Positions 33,139-44,101 of a stretch of 64,000 nucleotides of DNA are shown here, one piece after another. The stretch is from NCBI GenBank assembly GCA_024741835.1, contig JAENRP010000070.1, positions 62,001-126,000 of the forward strand, written 5' to 3'. The translations under genes were made by a program, and so were the position numbers. The stretch is from Diplocarpon mali (lineage: Eukaryota; Ascomycota; Leotiomycetes; Helotiales; Drepanopezizaceae). Within the stretch, counting starts at the first letter, position 1. Each line of letters starts with the position of its first letter. The notes below the pieces were generated by a model. The model was not told the origin of the DNA and made no database searches. It saw only the letters and a list, made by a program, of their open reading frames with translations.

Positions 33139-35561
33139 ATGATTCGACGGCATCTTATGCGGGGTAGCCGAGTGCCTCACTCTTCGTTCAGTACTTCGTC
33201 CTGGGTGCGGTCAAATGAGGATACTGTTTCCAATCTGAAGATTGGAGCGCATACGCGAGTTATATTCCAAGGATTTACGGGTAAGTTGCAGTTACGGAGC
33301 TCTCTGGAGGGGCTTGACTGACAATTGATAGGCAAACAAGTATGTTTGTTTACACACCACTCAAGATTCACACTTGCTGAAACGTGACAGGCGACGGCCA
33401 ATGCCAAAGAATCATTAGCATGGGGCACGAAAATAGTAGGGGGCGTAACTCCCGAGAAAACAGGGGAGCATCTTGGACTTCCTGTTCTTCCTACCGTCCG
33501 ACAGGTGTGTCTGCTATACCGTGTTATCCTTTATACCTGGGCTAAGAGACACAGGCAATGGAAAGGCTGAAGCCAGACGCAACCGGTATCTATGTCGCAG
33601 CGCACCAAGCCCCCGCCGCTATCGAAGAGGCAATCGAGGCAGAAGTGCCTCTCATCGTCGCTGTCGCTGAACATATCCCTATCCATGATATGATGAGGGT
33701 ATGTTCTCTTCCTTGACGAAGGGGTGGGAGCTGATGTATTTAGATTCATTCTATGCTGAAGACACAGTCGAGATCTAGACTGGTGGGTGCGAACTCTCCC
33801 GGTATCATTTCGGCCATTGGGAAATGTAGAATTGGTTTTCAGCCGCTGCCCTGCTTTATGCCTGGCCGGGTGAGCATTGTTGCAAAATCCGGAACGCTGA
33901 GTTATGAAGGTAAGTTTCTTGCCGACTACTAGATTGCACTCGTTGACATTCGTAGCGGTTGCGTCGACAACCAGAGCTGGGCTCGGCCAAAGTTTGTGTG
34001 TTGGCATGGGTGGAGATGTCCTTGCAGGCACCAATTTCGTCGACGCTCTGAAGATTTTCGAGCATGATGATGACACGGAGGGTATCATTCTCATCGGTGA
34101 AATTGGGGGAGAAGCGGAGCTGGAAGCTGCTGAGTGGATCAGGGAATACAACAAACGCTCAGCTCATCCAAAGTGAGTCAACACCCCTTGTTTGAGCCAG
34201 AAACCCGATTTATGTCTACAGACCTATCTCGGCACTTATCGGCGGCGTCAATGTCGCGCCAGGGAAGGTCATGGGCCATGCCGGAGCTTTCACATTACCA
34301 GGGGAACCTGATGCACTGACGAAGATCAAGCATCTGGAAGATGCAGGGGTCACGATGGTCAACCATCCAGAGAGGTTTGGTGAGGCTATGAAAAGCTTGC
34401 TGGAAAAACCAGGGCGAACGAGCAGTGGTCCGAGGACATCAGGTTCTTCGCAAAGAAGAAGCATACACACAGCGAGGAGATTCCGGCCAACAGTGAACCC
34501 TGCTGCTTCCTCAACCTATGCTCAACAGAAAAGATTTCTATATATCCGCGAAAATCTCGCCCTCGATCTCCTAAGAGAGAGAGGAATCAACGCTTCCGAG
34601 TACTCTGGCAAAGGTACAAGACACCTCCTGGCAGTCGGCGTAGACCGCACCTCTCTTTCCCCCTGCATCATCGCCTGCCCTTCGACCGACCCTTCAAACC
34701 CATACTCCGAGGCTCACAAATTCCCCTTCGAATACCGCACCGGAGTCTCCTCTTCCCAACTCGACGCCATAGTGTCGCACGTCCAGCTCGGCTCTTCTTC
34801 CAAGGCATCACTTCCGAAGCTGGTCAACGAGCTGGTAAAACTATTCACGGAAAAAGAAGCTATCCTCCTGCAAACCATGTTCGTCGAGCGGCTTGGCGAC
34901 CTCGAAGTCGTCAACGCTCACTTTGACTTTGACGACGCCGCCTTCCGCAGCGCGAAGCGCCAAGGCGATATTCACGCCCTGCGCCGTCTCGAAGGCGAAG
35001 ATTTCTCCTCCGTCGAGGCCGAGAAGGACGGCATCGTGTACATCCAGCTCTCGGGAAACGGCAACATCGGCACCCTCGCCAACGGCGCAGGTTTAGCGAT
35101 GAACACCGTGGATGCGCTCGCTGACGCCGGGGGCCTGGTGGCAAACTTCCTGGATACGGGCGGCAAGGCGACGAGCGAGACGGTGAAGAGGAGCTTCCAG
35201 GTTATCTTGAGGGATGAGAGGGTCAAGGTTGTTTTGGTGAACATCTTTGGGGGCCTGACTTTGGGAGACATGATTGCGGAGGGGATTCTGCTCGCTTTTC
35301 AGGAGCTGGAGATGGTGGTGCCGGTTGTGGTGAGGATTCGCGGGACGAGAGAGGAGGCGGGACAGAGGATGGTGAGTGCCCGCTTCCACTCTCCTCGTTC
35401 ATTTGCGTTTGCATTTGCATTTGCATTTGCATTTATAAGTGGGAGCCGGGGAAGAATGCTAATGGGCGACGTAGATTGCGGAGAGTGGACTGCCGCTCCA
35501 TGCATTCGACGACTTCCACGAGGCGGCGGCGAAAGCAATTGAGCTTGCCAACGAGGCATGA
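33139..35561 (+). CDS. Fused succinyl-CoA ligase alpha-beta-like protein, mitochondrial
   Basis: There are eight exons: 33139-33280, 33332-33339, 33391-33504, 33555-33698, 33744-33909, 33956-34172, 34222-35371 and 35475-35561; the product is 675 residues. Residues 1-30 look like a mitochondrial presequence (Arg/Ser-rich, FSTSSW). The N-terminal half is a complete alpha subunit: CoA-binding [19 protein letters not shown], and the phosphohistidine loop GHAGA with His283. The C-terminal half matches the beta subunit from the middle of its ATP-grasp domain to the end, including [20 protein letters not shown] and LVNIFGG. The first part of the ATP-grasp fold and the EINPL-type metal/nucleotide motif are not visible. 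Normal enzymes make succinyl-CoA from succinate, CoA and ATP/GTP in the TCA cycle using separate subunits. This one-chain form may use another acid, or be regulatory. Confidence 0.85.
33332..33339 (+). other. 8-nt microexon in the succinyl-CoA ligase fusion gene
   Basis: It is flanked by a 51-bp intron on each side (ending TTGATAG, then starting GTATGTTTG). It supplies the last two bases of Gly48 plus Lys49 and Gln50 of the invariant TGKQ motif. Without it the alpha-subunit CoA-binding loop cannot be read. Confidence 0.8.
35401..35435 (+). repeat. (TTTGCA)n microsatellite in an intron
   Basis: Five to six hexamer units lie within the last intron (35372-35474) of the succinyl-CoA ligase fusion gene. 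No coding effect is expected. Confidence 0.8.
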
Positions 35562-35684
35562 GAGCGAGAGGTTGTCTCTGCTTCGCTCCTTGGGCCTCAC
35601 AGGCCCCCGGGTGCACGAGAAATCCAAAGAATGCTAACGTAATCGCGCCCCGCCTTCCAAGATGCGAGCCACAGGTTTGTCCCG

Positions 35685-35780
35685 CCACACATGTTCCAGC
35701 CACACATGTTCCAGCCACACATGTTCCAGCCACACATGTTCCAGCCACACATGTTCCAGCCACACATGTTCCAGCCACAC
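35685..35780 (+). repeat. 15-bp minisatellite, six perfect units
   Basis: The unit CCACACATGTTCCAG is repeated six times without mismatch (35685-35774), with a partial seventh and a diverged CCCGCCCAGCCACAC unit after it. Each unit contains the palindrome ACATGT. The array lies about 120 bp downstream of the succinyl-CoA ligase fusion gene and about 0.7 kb upstream of the transporter gene. Open frames through it are artefacts of the 15-bp period. Confidence 0.9.
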
Positions 35781-35961
35781 CCCGCCCAGCCACACGCTTA
35801 TCTGGAGCAAGCAATGGCTAGCGCCGTGGCATGACGTCGATCGACGGCACGTGGGACATTTCTGGCCTCACGAGGGATCTCGTAGAGCTGCACAAGAGAT
35901 GGTCTGGCCTGCCCGGGTGTTTGCCCCTGACAGGATCATCTACGTGCTGCACCTCTCTCCT

Positions 35962-36015
35962 CTGATATCCAGAGAAATGCTGATATTCAGAGAAACGCTG
36001 ATATCCAGAGACATG
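35962..36015 (+). repeat. 18-bp tandem repeat, three units
   Basis: Three near-identical units of CTGATATCCAGAGAAATG lie head to tail between the minisatellite and the transporter gene. They differ by one to two bases each. Confidence 0.8.
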
Positions 36016-36495
36016 CATCGGGCTTTTCCCGCGAAGCCAAAGCAGGCCCAGCACGAGGAAGCACAAGCAAACATCCGCCGTGATGGGTGTGTTCTGTCTT
36101 CGGCTACTCTCCCCGAGTCTAAGCCCCTTTCAACGTAGCGGCCAAGCTAGCGTTCGAAAGCCCTCTCAACACGGATGATATCTTGATATTCGAATTCTGA
36201 ACATCCCCCGACATCGACGTCTCGCTACCTCTTCCACACCTTGCTAGATATTCGGAGAGATTCGAAGCCTCAATCCAAACCTCCACCTCCACCTCCATTC
36301 CCACCCACTGCCATACCTGCAGCTGCTGTCCGCATCACCGACTCGAAGCCGCCACCACGCCCACTCTACTCGGCTCGAGCTCCCCGTCCTCTCTCTGGCA
36401 TCACCACCAGCGACCACAATACCGCAATTAATGCCCCCGCTCCCCCGCCCCTGCCCCTACACCCCCATAATCCACTTCCCCTCGCGAAAGTGGCG

Positions 36496-38451
36496 ATGAA
36501 CATCTCCGCCGACAAGAATGAAATCCTCGAATCCTCCCCCCCCAGGTTCGGCACCAGCAATGGCGCCGCGGGCAGCAGGATTGCGCCCGTGCTGCCGCAT
36601 CTGAGGGGCTATGATTTTGGCAGCGAGACGGATACGAGCAGTGATATTCTCTGCAAGCAGATTGAGCTCGAGGCTGGGAATGCGATTCAGTATCGCACCT
36701 GTAGCTGGCGGAAGGTGAGAATATTTCTTTCTTTCTTTGTCTCTCTCTCTCTCTCTCTTCTTTTCTTACGGACTTTCGGCTGCAAGGAGGGAGACGTCGT
36801 GGTTGCAAATATGACGTTGTGGCTCTCGTGTTGGAGTCTGGCATCTGGAGGCGTTTGGGAGTATGATTGGAATTGGAGAAGTTGGCTTGGAATTCGGGAC
36901 CCCTGAAGATCTCATGACTTTGTCCCATCTCACCGAAATTGAGGAGAAAGCGTGGGCTAACACGCTTCCATAGACTGCCGCCCTTCTCTTCAGCGAGTAC
37001 ATCTGTTTGGCTATCATGTCATTTCCCTCGTCGTACTCCGTCCTTGGCCTGGTCCCTGGCCTCATACTGACGGCGGCGGTTGCCTCAGTCGTTTTGTATA
37101 CGTCGCTGACAGTCTGGCAATTCTGTCTACGCCACCCAGAAGTCAGAGATGTCTGCGACATTGGTCAGATGCTGTTCTGGGGAAAGACGTGGGCTTGGTA
37201 TGGTGAGTTTGCCGAGCCCCTGTTTCTCGCTAAATCCGTTGCCACAGAGACTGATACCTGCCAATAGCAACTGCGGTCATGTTTCTCCTGAACAATTGCT
37301 TCATCCAGGTGAGGATCGTAGTTTTGCTTGACATTCTTTCGGCCGGCTGACAATCATAGGGTCTTCATGTTTTGGTCACTGCCAAGTACTTCAATACCAT
37401 CACGAATCATAGCCAATGCACAATTGTGTTTGCCGTGATCGCCACGATCATTTGCTGGTTCGCTTCGCTTCCCCGGACTTTCAACGCGCTTTCCAAGCTG
37501 GCCACCGCATCCGCATTCTTCACGTTCATCTCCGTGCTGCTAGCAGCTATTTTCGCAGCGATCGAAGCCCACCCGGCAGGCTACAACCCAGACCCGAGTT
37601 TCGTCGACCCTGTCACAGGTGTCAAGGGAGGTGAGCCACTGGTCACTGCTACACCAGTAAAGGGCACAACCTTCGTGATGGGAATGAGTGCTTTCCTCAA
37701 CATCAGCTACACCTTCATTGGTCAAATCACTCTCCCCAGTTTCATCGCTGAGATGCAGAACCCCAAGGACTTCCCCAAGGCACTCTGGGCTGTCACCATC
37801 GCGGAAGTGATCGTTTTTGGTCTAGTCGGGTCCATCGTCTACGCCTATACCGGAAACCAATACATGACGGCGCCAGCGTTTGGATCACTCAGCAACGAAG
37901 TTTACAAGAAAGTCTCCTTCTCGTTCATGGTTCCTACCCTGATCTTCCTGGGCGTTCTATACGCATCCGTCTCGGCCCGCTTCATCTTCTTCCGCATCTT
38001 CGAAGGGACGAGACATAAGAGCAACCATACCGTCGTCGGCTGGGCTGCTTGGGGTGGCATCCTCGCTGCTACATGGATCGTAGCATTCATCATCGTGAGT
38101 CTCCTCTAGTACCGCATGACGCGAACTTTCCAGCTGACCACTCAACAGGCCGAAGTGATCCCCTTCTTCTCAGACCTTCTCTCCCTCATGTCTTCGCTCT
38201 TCGACTCCTTCTTTGGCTTCATCTTCTGGGGTGTGGCCTACATCCGCATGCGTCGGGTCGACGGCGGTGTTCATTGGCTGCACGAGCAGTCTGCGTACGG
38301 GTACGCGATGCTGACGCTCAATGTGTTCATTATCGCCATTGGATTCTTCTTCCTGGGCGCTGGCACGTATACGAGCGTGCAGAGTATTATTAATAGTTAT
38401 GCGGCGGGAAATGTGGGTGGGGTCTTCACCTGTGCTAGCAACGGGTTGTAG
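36496..38451 (+). CDS. AAAP-family amino acid transporter
   Basis: There are five exons: 36496-36714, 36974-37202, 37268-37308, 37360-38094 and 38149-38451; the product is 508 residues. An in-frame ATG at 36241 would add 85 Pro-rich residues; I prefer 36496 because the added part is low complexity. The cytosolic N-terminus ends with SDILCKQIELEAGNAIQYRT, a block typical of fungal neutral/aromatic amino acid permeases of the Mtr type. About ten to eleven hydrophobic segments follow, starting with LFSEYICLAIMSFPSSYSVL and ending with FIIAIGFFFLGAGTYTSV. These proteins import amino acids by proton symport at the plasma membrane. The substrate cannot be fixed from sequence. Intron 1 (259 bp) is long for this window and contains CT runs. 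Confidence 0.85.
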
Positions 38452-39951
38452 AGCGTTAAAGGCTTGTATTGGGTCAGAGGTTTGGACCAGAGACGCTTCG
38501 GTGCAAAGGATATAGGTACAATAATAGCATAATTCCGGGATTAAGAAAAGGGGTATAATTCCATATATATAATCAGGGTAGGGATACGGAGTTCTGTACT
38601 GTGTGCTTTTGCTTCAAGGATGATGTGATGGCTCATCTTTTCACTCATAGCACATGGTCAATTTTACAGGATCGTTGAGCCTTTTAAGAAAGCTTATAGA
38701 GCTCCCCTGGATAGCGAAGTTATGTACTCTTGTCTCAAAAGCAGTGATTGAGCCCGTCGACTGGCTTTGCGTAAACAAACGCATATGAGCCTGCGTATGC
38801 TGCCTCGCTCATGTTCTGCTGGTATTCGCTTAGCCTCGCCTAGTGCCATCCTCGTGTTTATTCTCGGTGTACGTCTGAGAAGCCGCGAAATCGCTATCTT
38901 TCTTCCCGATATGTATCCACAAGCGTGATCAACGGCTCTTTTTCTTGGTCGCGGTCGAACATTACCCTCGTTCCGCTCCCAAATCGAGCTGTTCGGTCAC
39001 GCCGCCTGCTCAGCGAGCCCGATTGCAGAGCCCGATCCGAGCAGCGAGAGTCTTTGTTGTCCAGGGGCGGTGGGCATCTGAGCTTTCCCTTTCTCTCGGC
39101 ATCTCAAAGAATACCTGCGTTGAAGCCCGGAACATTCTTGGATTTCTGGCGTATGGCCGTGGATCAAGTCAAACGAGAAAATGGGAGGCGAATGAAAACT
39201 CGCGGCTGCACCGGTTGAGAGATCATGGGCAGCGGTCTTCTGTTACCTGACCGGTAGGATACAGCAGTACACTGAGTTGCAAGCCTCGAGAACACTCTTG
39301 GTAGAATGAGGTGATCGTTCATGCAATGACACTTTGATTATCACGTGAAGTTTGGCGCGACACAGGGAGGTTTATCCAACCCACTACAGCACTAGCCAAC
39401 CAAAATTCATCTGTTGCAATTTTTGCACCTGAAACATAGCCTTCTCTACTTTCTCCTGCAAAACAGCCTGCTTTGTCAACCTTTGAGATCCATAGACTTT
39501 CATATCTTTGGTAAAGATAGGAGTATGATTTAATAGCGTTGGAATAATTTTATGCGGTCTTAGGATTACTGGGATTTACAACCACGTATAATTCCGCTTA
39601 GTTTTGCTGTGAAAGCCGCGTTTCACCATCTGGAATCAGGTTACTTGATTGTATAATTAAAAAAAAAAAAGATTAAGTTAAACGCAGACTACATGAATAC
39701 TGTGATGGTGGTATTGTCAGTATAATGGGATGTTTTCATAAGAAAGAAAGATAATTGCTGATACTATAACACACGTGCGTGAAAAGGCCATGTTTTGGTG
39801 TGAAATTGCCTCAGGTTAATCGGTTGGCGCTGACTGTAACGGATTATAAACGAGTGAGCGACATGTTCTGGTCTTCGAATTGAAAGGCAATGTTGCTGCC
39901 GTGATGCTGATCAAACATAGTTGGGCTCTTGTATGAATGAGCCTGGCTGAT
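38452..39951. other. Intergenic, convergent 3' ends
   Basis: The interval lies between the stops of the transporter (plus) and the GH43 gene (minus). It contains an 11-A run at about 39660 and A+T-rich sequence at 39480-39760. I see no gene, RNA or repeat family. Confidence 0.5.
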
Positions 39952-41790
39952 CTAGGCCTCGGAAGGATAAACAACAATCCTATCTAGATCTGCACCCTTG
40001 AGATCGAACCCGTTGGACAGCCCTCTCACCGTAATCGTGTTCTGATTCCCCCGTCCTAGTGTGAGTTGGAGTGGTGTTGACAATACAATGCCTTTGTGGG
40101 TGTCGCGCTGGAACAGTGTATGGACCGTCGACACGTCCCCGTTGACGACAACGCTGGAGATGCGACGGAGCTGCCATGTTCCACCGAAGCGATCCGGGCT
40201 GCCGCCGGGCTGGTCGCCGAATCCCATGTCGTCGATATCTTTGGGACACCTTCAGTGAGAGCCAGAATTGCAGGGAACATAAGCGGCGACGCACTTTGAT
40301 AGTAGAATGACACCCATTGCGGCTTCCCTGAGCCCTCGATGCCTTCAAAAGAGACACTGCTGTCATTCCCATAAACCCCTGTTGCAATGATACCACCGCT
40401 TGCAAAGTTCTGCCGGGAGTCAGTTCACGCAAGACGTCAAAGAGATTCTCGGATGTACCGCTTCTTGCTTGAATGCTGTTCCGCTAACTTTTGCATCTTT
40501 TCCGTAGTAGGTCTTCCCCTGAATAGCATTCCACTCTCCAGTTTTGCTGTTGGTCGAAATTGGTCAGACGACTGGGCTACAAGCAAAATCTTGGAATCAT
40601 ACACGTTTAGATCGTATACATCGTGCCAGACAACCTCCAAACTCTTCTTCCTATCATCGATTTCAATCGGAAGCCAAATGTACCGGCTTTCCCAGAGCGA
40701 ATTCGAGTCCCACTGCTACACTTAGCTACCACAACGCGATATCGACTGGCCGCTCCTGACTTTGTGAGCTTACCTGGTCGCCAAGATATAAGTACGTCGT
40801 TTTTGTTGTACCATTGATTCTCAGAGCGAAACCCGATTGCGAGTTGTAAGTTCGTGTATTGAGGGGAGCCACGATAAAAGGCTGAGACCAAGGACCAGCA
40901 AGCGAGTCGGCGCGGAACGCAACAACATCTTCAGCATTGTCAGATAATTGCTTAAACCCGGAACTGTGTGCGATACGTCCTATTTGGTCTATACCCAGTC
41001 TTGTGGCTCATCAGCGCGTAATAGCTCTTGTCCGTCTGGATAATTGTCGGCGCCTCTAGATCAAACTTATCAAACCTGTGCACGACTTTCTCAAGCTCCG
41101 TAAGCTCCTTATTGAAACTCGTCAGGTAGATATCGCGGCCCTCTTTCCGATCTCCGTTGGAGTAGAGAGAATAAGACCTGCCGTCTTTGTAGTCGGTGAA
41201 GATGCCGAAGTCCTGGGACCAGTTTCCAAGTGGTGCGGTTGCGTTCACGAAGCTATAGGGACCGCTTATCGTCTTAGAGACCGCGAGGCCTTGCAAGAGC
41301 AGTCCGTAGGTCGAATTGTCTGCGTGCCACCACATCTTGACAGCGGTCAGTATCCATCTATCTGCGTGCAAGAGATATCGACTAACGTGATACTGGTCTA
41401 GGGGCTCACTGTAGACAACCTTTGGCCGCTGAATGATGCTACTGGGAGCTATGTACGGATGCCCTTCAATCGGCTCTTTGCGAGGCGATATCAGCTTTCG
41501 ATCCGAACATCCTTCAGGAGAGTCATGATCGTACCCAGAGCGAGTCCATGGGACGTCCAAGTCGCTAGATCCGTCGAGCTGTACACCGAAACACCGCCGC
41601 CTTCTACCTGTCCCTGGATCTTGTATTCCCCAAACCACCAGAACGTCCCATTCTTATCCACCGTAACCCCTCCGGCATGAGCGTTGACCAGATTACCATT
41701 GGTGTCTCTCCATCTCGCACCGGGAACGATGTATTTTGCATTTACTGCCGCCCCAAACAGGAAGCACAAGATGTATCGAGAACAATGCAT
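39952..41790 (-). CDS. Secreted GH43-type glycosidase (galactanase-like) with one non-canonical intron
   Basis: There are eight exons: 41535-41790, 41387-41475, 40981-41335, 40774-40928, 40603-40712, 40459-40546, 40295-40409 and 39952-40238; the model is 484 residues. Residues 1-18 are a signal peptide. The N-terminal motifs IVPGARWRDTNG, AHAGGV and FWWFGEY, then RPKVVY and WSQDFGIFTD, fit the five-bladed beta-propeller of GH43, closest in my memory to subfamily 24 (exo-beta-1,3-galactanases acting on arabinogalactan side chains). The last about 100 residues form an extra beta-rich domain. Seven introns are GT-AG except the third (40929-40980, 52 bp), which starts GGACGT. Splicing there restores TGYRPNNVVAFRADSL, whereas read-through hits a stop. 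The gene may therefore be impaired, or the base may be an error. Confidence 0.75.
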
Positions 41791-42522
41791 TCCTAGTAGT
41801 CGTCGTAGTTAGAAGAAGACAGACAAAGCAAAAGTATTCGGGGCTTCGCAATGCCTGTAAAGACCCAGACAAAAGGGAAAAAATGCTACTGGGGTTTTTT
41901 ATCCGAATCATCCCGGGGAAATTGCCAAGATGGAGCATGTGGGGAGACTGCGGGGTTTGGAGAGGATGTTCGCATTTAATCCTCTCCGGAGACAAATGAT
42001 ACTCTGCAAGAAAGTGTATCAGTTCTTTGATTCAACACGAGGCAGCCACTCATGCAGTATGTGTGAAGGAAATAATACGAGCCCCTCCATGGAACGAGTA
42101 TGCCAGTGGCTATTTCTCGCTGAAGGCATAACCGAGACTCTGATACCACCATGATTGAGTTCAATTGATGGTTTAGCAGCGGGGAGCCATTGAGCAATTA
42201 TCCACTGCATTCGCGCGAAGGATGAGATGTCTGGGTGTAATGAGAAAGCTTAATATTTGTGATATTTGTCCATGGTATCTGTATCCTATTTCACCATGAG
42301 GTGGTAGACCAGGCTGGCATTTCATGTGGCCTATTATCCACGTCGTGTCATACATATCGACACTAAATTTGTCTAGATTTTTACTTCATGAGCGAGTATG
42401 GCAGGTAGAGAAAGCTGGAAAGTGTTACTCCGCAAGAATCAAAGTATTGTGTCTGAAATTCCTTTGGCAGACACAAGCGGTATGAACGTTGGCAGATTTA
42501 ACGATTCAGCTGCGTACCTAAT
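41791..42522. other. Intergenic: upstream of GH43, downstream of SSF1
   Basis: This is the promoter side of the GH43 gene and the 3' side of SSF1. No gene or repeat was recognised. Confidence 0.5.
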
Positions 42523-43927
42523 TCAACCAGCAGCGATCTCCTTCTGCTCATCTTCCCACTCCCCTCGTCCTTCCATGTCCTCGTTCAATTCCATCTCGCC
42601 GTCTCCCTCGAGGCCTTCGGAATCCCACTCGTCGACGTCCATCTCGTCGTCATCTTCTGCTGCCGCGTCACCACCTTTGGCCTTCCTCTTCTTCTCTACA
42701 TTCTCCTTTTGAATCTTCTTTCTTGCCTCTTTCTGCTGTCTTCTCTGCTCCCACTTTTTATCTAACGCCTTGATTTCTTCCTTGGACTTATTGATGTACT
42801 CGTGCCACATAATCTTGCCACTGCAGACACCTTCTTCCACTTTGGTCATGCGCAGCTTCATCCTAGGTCCAAGCTCCACCATCTTCACTGCCCGCTTCTC
42901 CACGCCTCCATTCGAGGCGTCTTTCTTCTCGGCGCCAGAGCGTTGTCTCCGTCGTTTCGAAAGGATCTTATTTGCACGTGTCTCGACAATCTCAACCTCC
43001 GCGTCTGTGTCGACTTCACTTCCGCTCGTCGCTCCGTCAGTCAGATACCCGTCGCCATCACCACCGATCATGTAATCTGCGATATCAGACATTTTCCCGA
43101 GGTTGGGTAGCCCGCCCTTCTTAGTCTTGCCTGACTTTTGCGAGTTCATGATTTTCTCAGCAGCATTCAGTCTGCGCAAAGGCTTCGAAATACCCAAGGT
43201 TTTTGTCGTAATTGCGTAATGCCGTAAATTGATGGTATAAGTCCCATCTCCGTCTTTGGAAGGCTCGCGGTTTAAAAGTAAGACTCGTCGGATTGAGGAC
43301 AGTGGTGTAGTTTGCGGTGAGATGGGAGGGAAGAGTGACTGGAATATAGTTGTGACAAGAGATTCCAGGTGTTTGGGAACTTTATTTGGAGAGTTTGAAT
43401 CTGAAATCGGGGATATGAAATTATTCATGACAAGCTAAGTATGTTGGTATTAGATAGAAAGATCTTGGAATAGGTAGGCATACCAGGGGTGCCGTCAAGT
43501 GTTCCTTTCCGCTGCCTTTTGGATGCTTCAAAGCTTTCCGAACATCTTTACATAGTGAGTATTTCTCAACATTGAAATGTAATGTAGGTCCTCTCGGTGT
43601 AATCGCAAGTCGCATATTCGTATTTCCAGATTCGGATCTCGAGAACAACATCAGATGGCTGACACCCAGCGGCCCGGCCATGGTAAGGTAGTCTCTCAGT
43701 CTGTTTGCCCTTCTCTCCTTCAATCGCGACGCCGTTCCGGGTTCCATCATCAATCGTACATCCTTGACCAGCTGGCTCACACTGGGCCCGACTTCTCCAG
43801 CTCCAATTCGAATGACCATACTCTTCGGCGCATTGGATGGCTTCTTTGCGAGTCCTCCACCGCCACCTCCTGCAGATCCGTTGTTGGCGCCCACGTGGGT
43901 ACGCTTTTTCGTCCGTCGTTTCGCCAT
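42523..43927 (-). CDS. SSF1: Ribosome biogenesis factor Ssf1 (Peter Pan), Brix domain
   Basis: There are two exons, 43484-43927 and 42523-43434, with a 49-bp GT-AG intron; the product is 451 residues. The N-terminus is basic (MAKRRTKKRTHVG). A Brix domain spans about residues 35-290: MVIRIGAGEVGPSVSQLVKD, later LRHYAITTKT. The C-terminal third is highly charged, with Lys/Arg-rich helices and acidic runs, as usual for nucleolar factors. Ssf1 acts in early pre-60S assembly with other Brix proteins such as Rpf1 and Brx1. It is divergent from RRP3, sharing a 174-bp upstream region. Confidence 0.9.
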
Positions 43928-44101
43928 TTATGTGCAGATTTGTATGTAATTGAAGGGCTCTCGAGAATTTGTAGGCAACTAGTTTTGGCGGATGAAATAT
44001 TTTACGCTAGCCAATCAGATAAACGATCGATAAGCTGATAAGAATTTTTTGTGCTGAACCGACGTCTCTACTTTTCGAAACAATATCACTATAACCTCAC
44101 A
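43928..44101. promoter_or_regulatory. Bidirectional promoter of SSF1 and RRP3
   Basis: Only 174 bp separate the start codons of two ribosome-biogenesis genes. A CCAAT box occurs at about 44009 (GCCAATCAG), a GGCGGATGAAAT stretch resembling a PAC-like motif at about 43987, and AAGAATTTTTTG, a weak RRPE-like A/T run, at about 44040. In yeast, PAC and RRPE mark co-regulated ribosome-assembly genes; whether these degenerate matches function is unknown. Confidence 0.5.

Noticed and set aside
33531..34154. Minus-strand frame of 207 codons
   Set aside because: It is antisense to exons 4-6 of the succinyl-CoA ligase fusion gene, which has motifs and closed splice phases.
35662..36138. Open frame of 158 codons with repeated His-Thr-Cys-Ser-Ser
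   Set aside because: It is produced by the 15-bp minisatellite, whose length is a multiple of three, so all frames through it stay open. No start context or splice structure.
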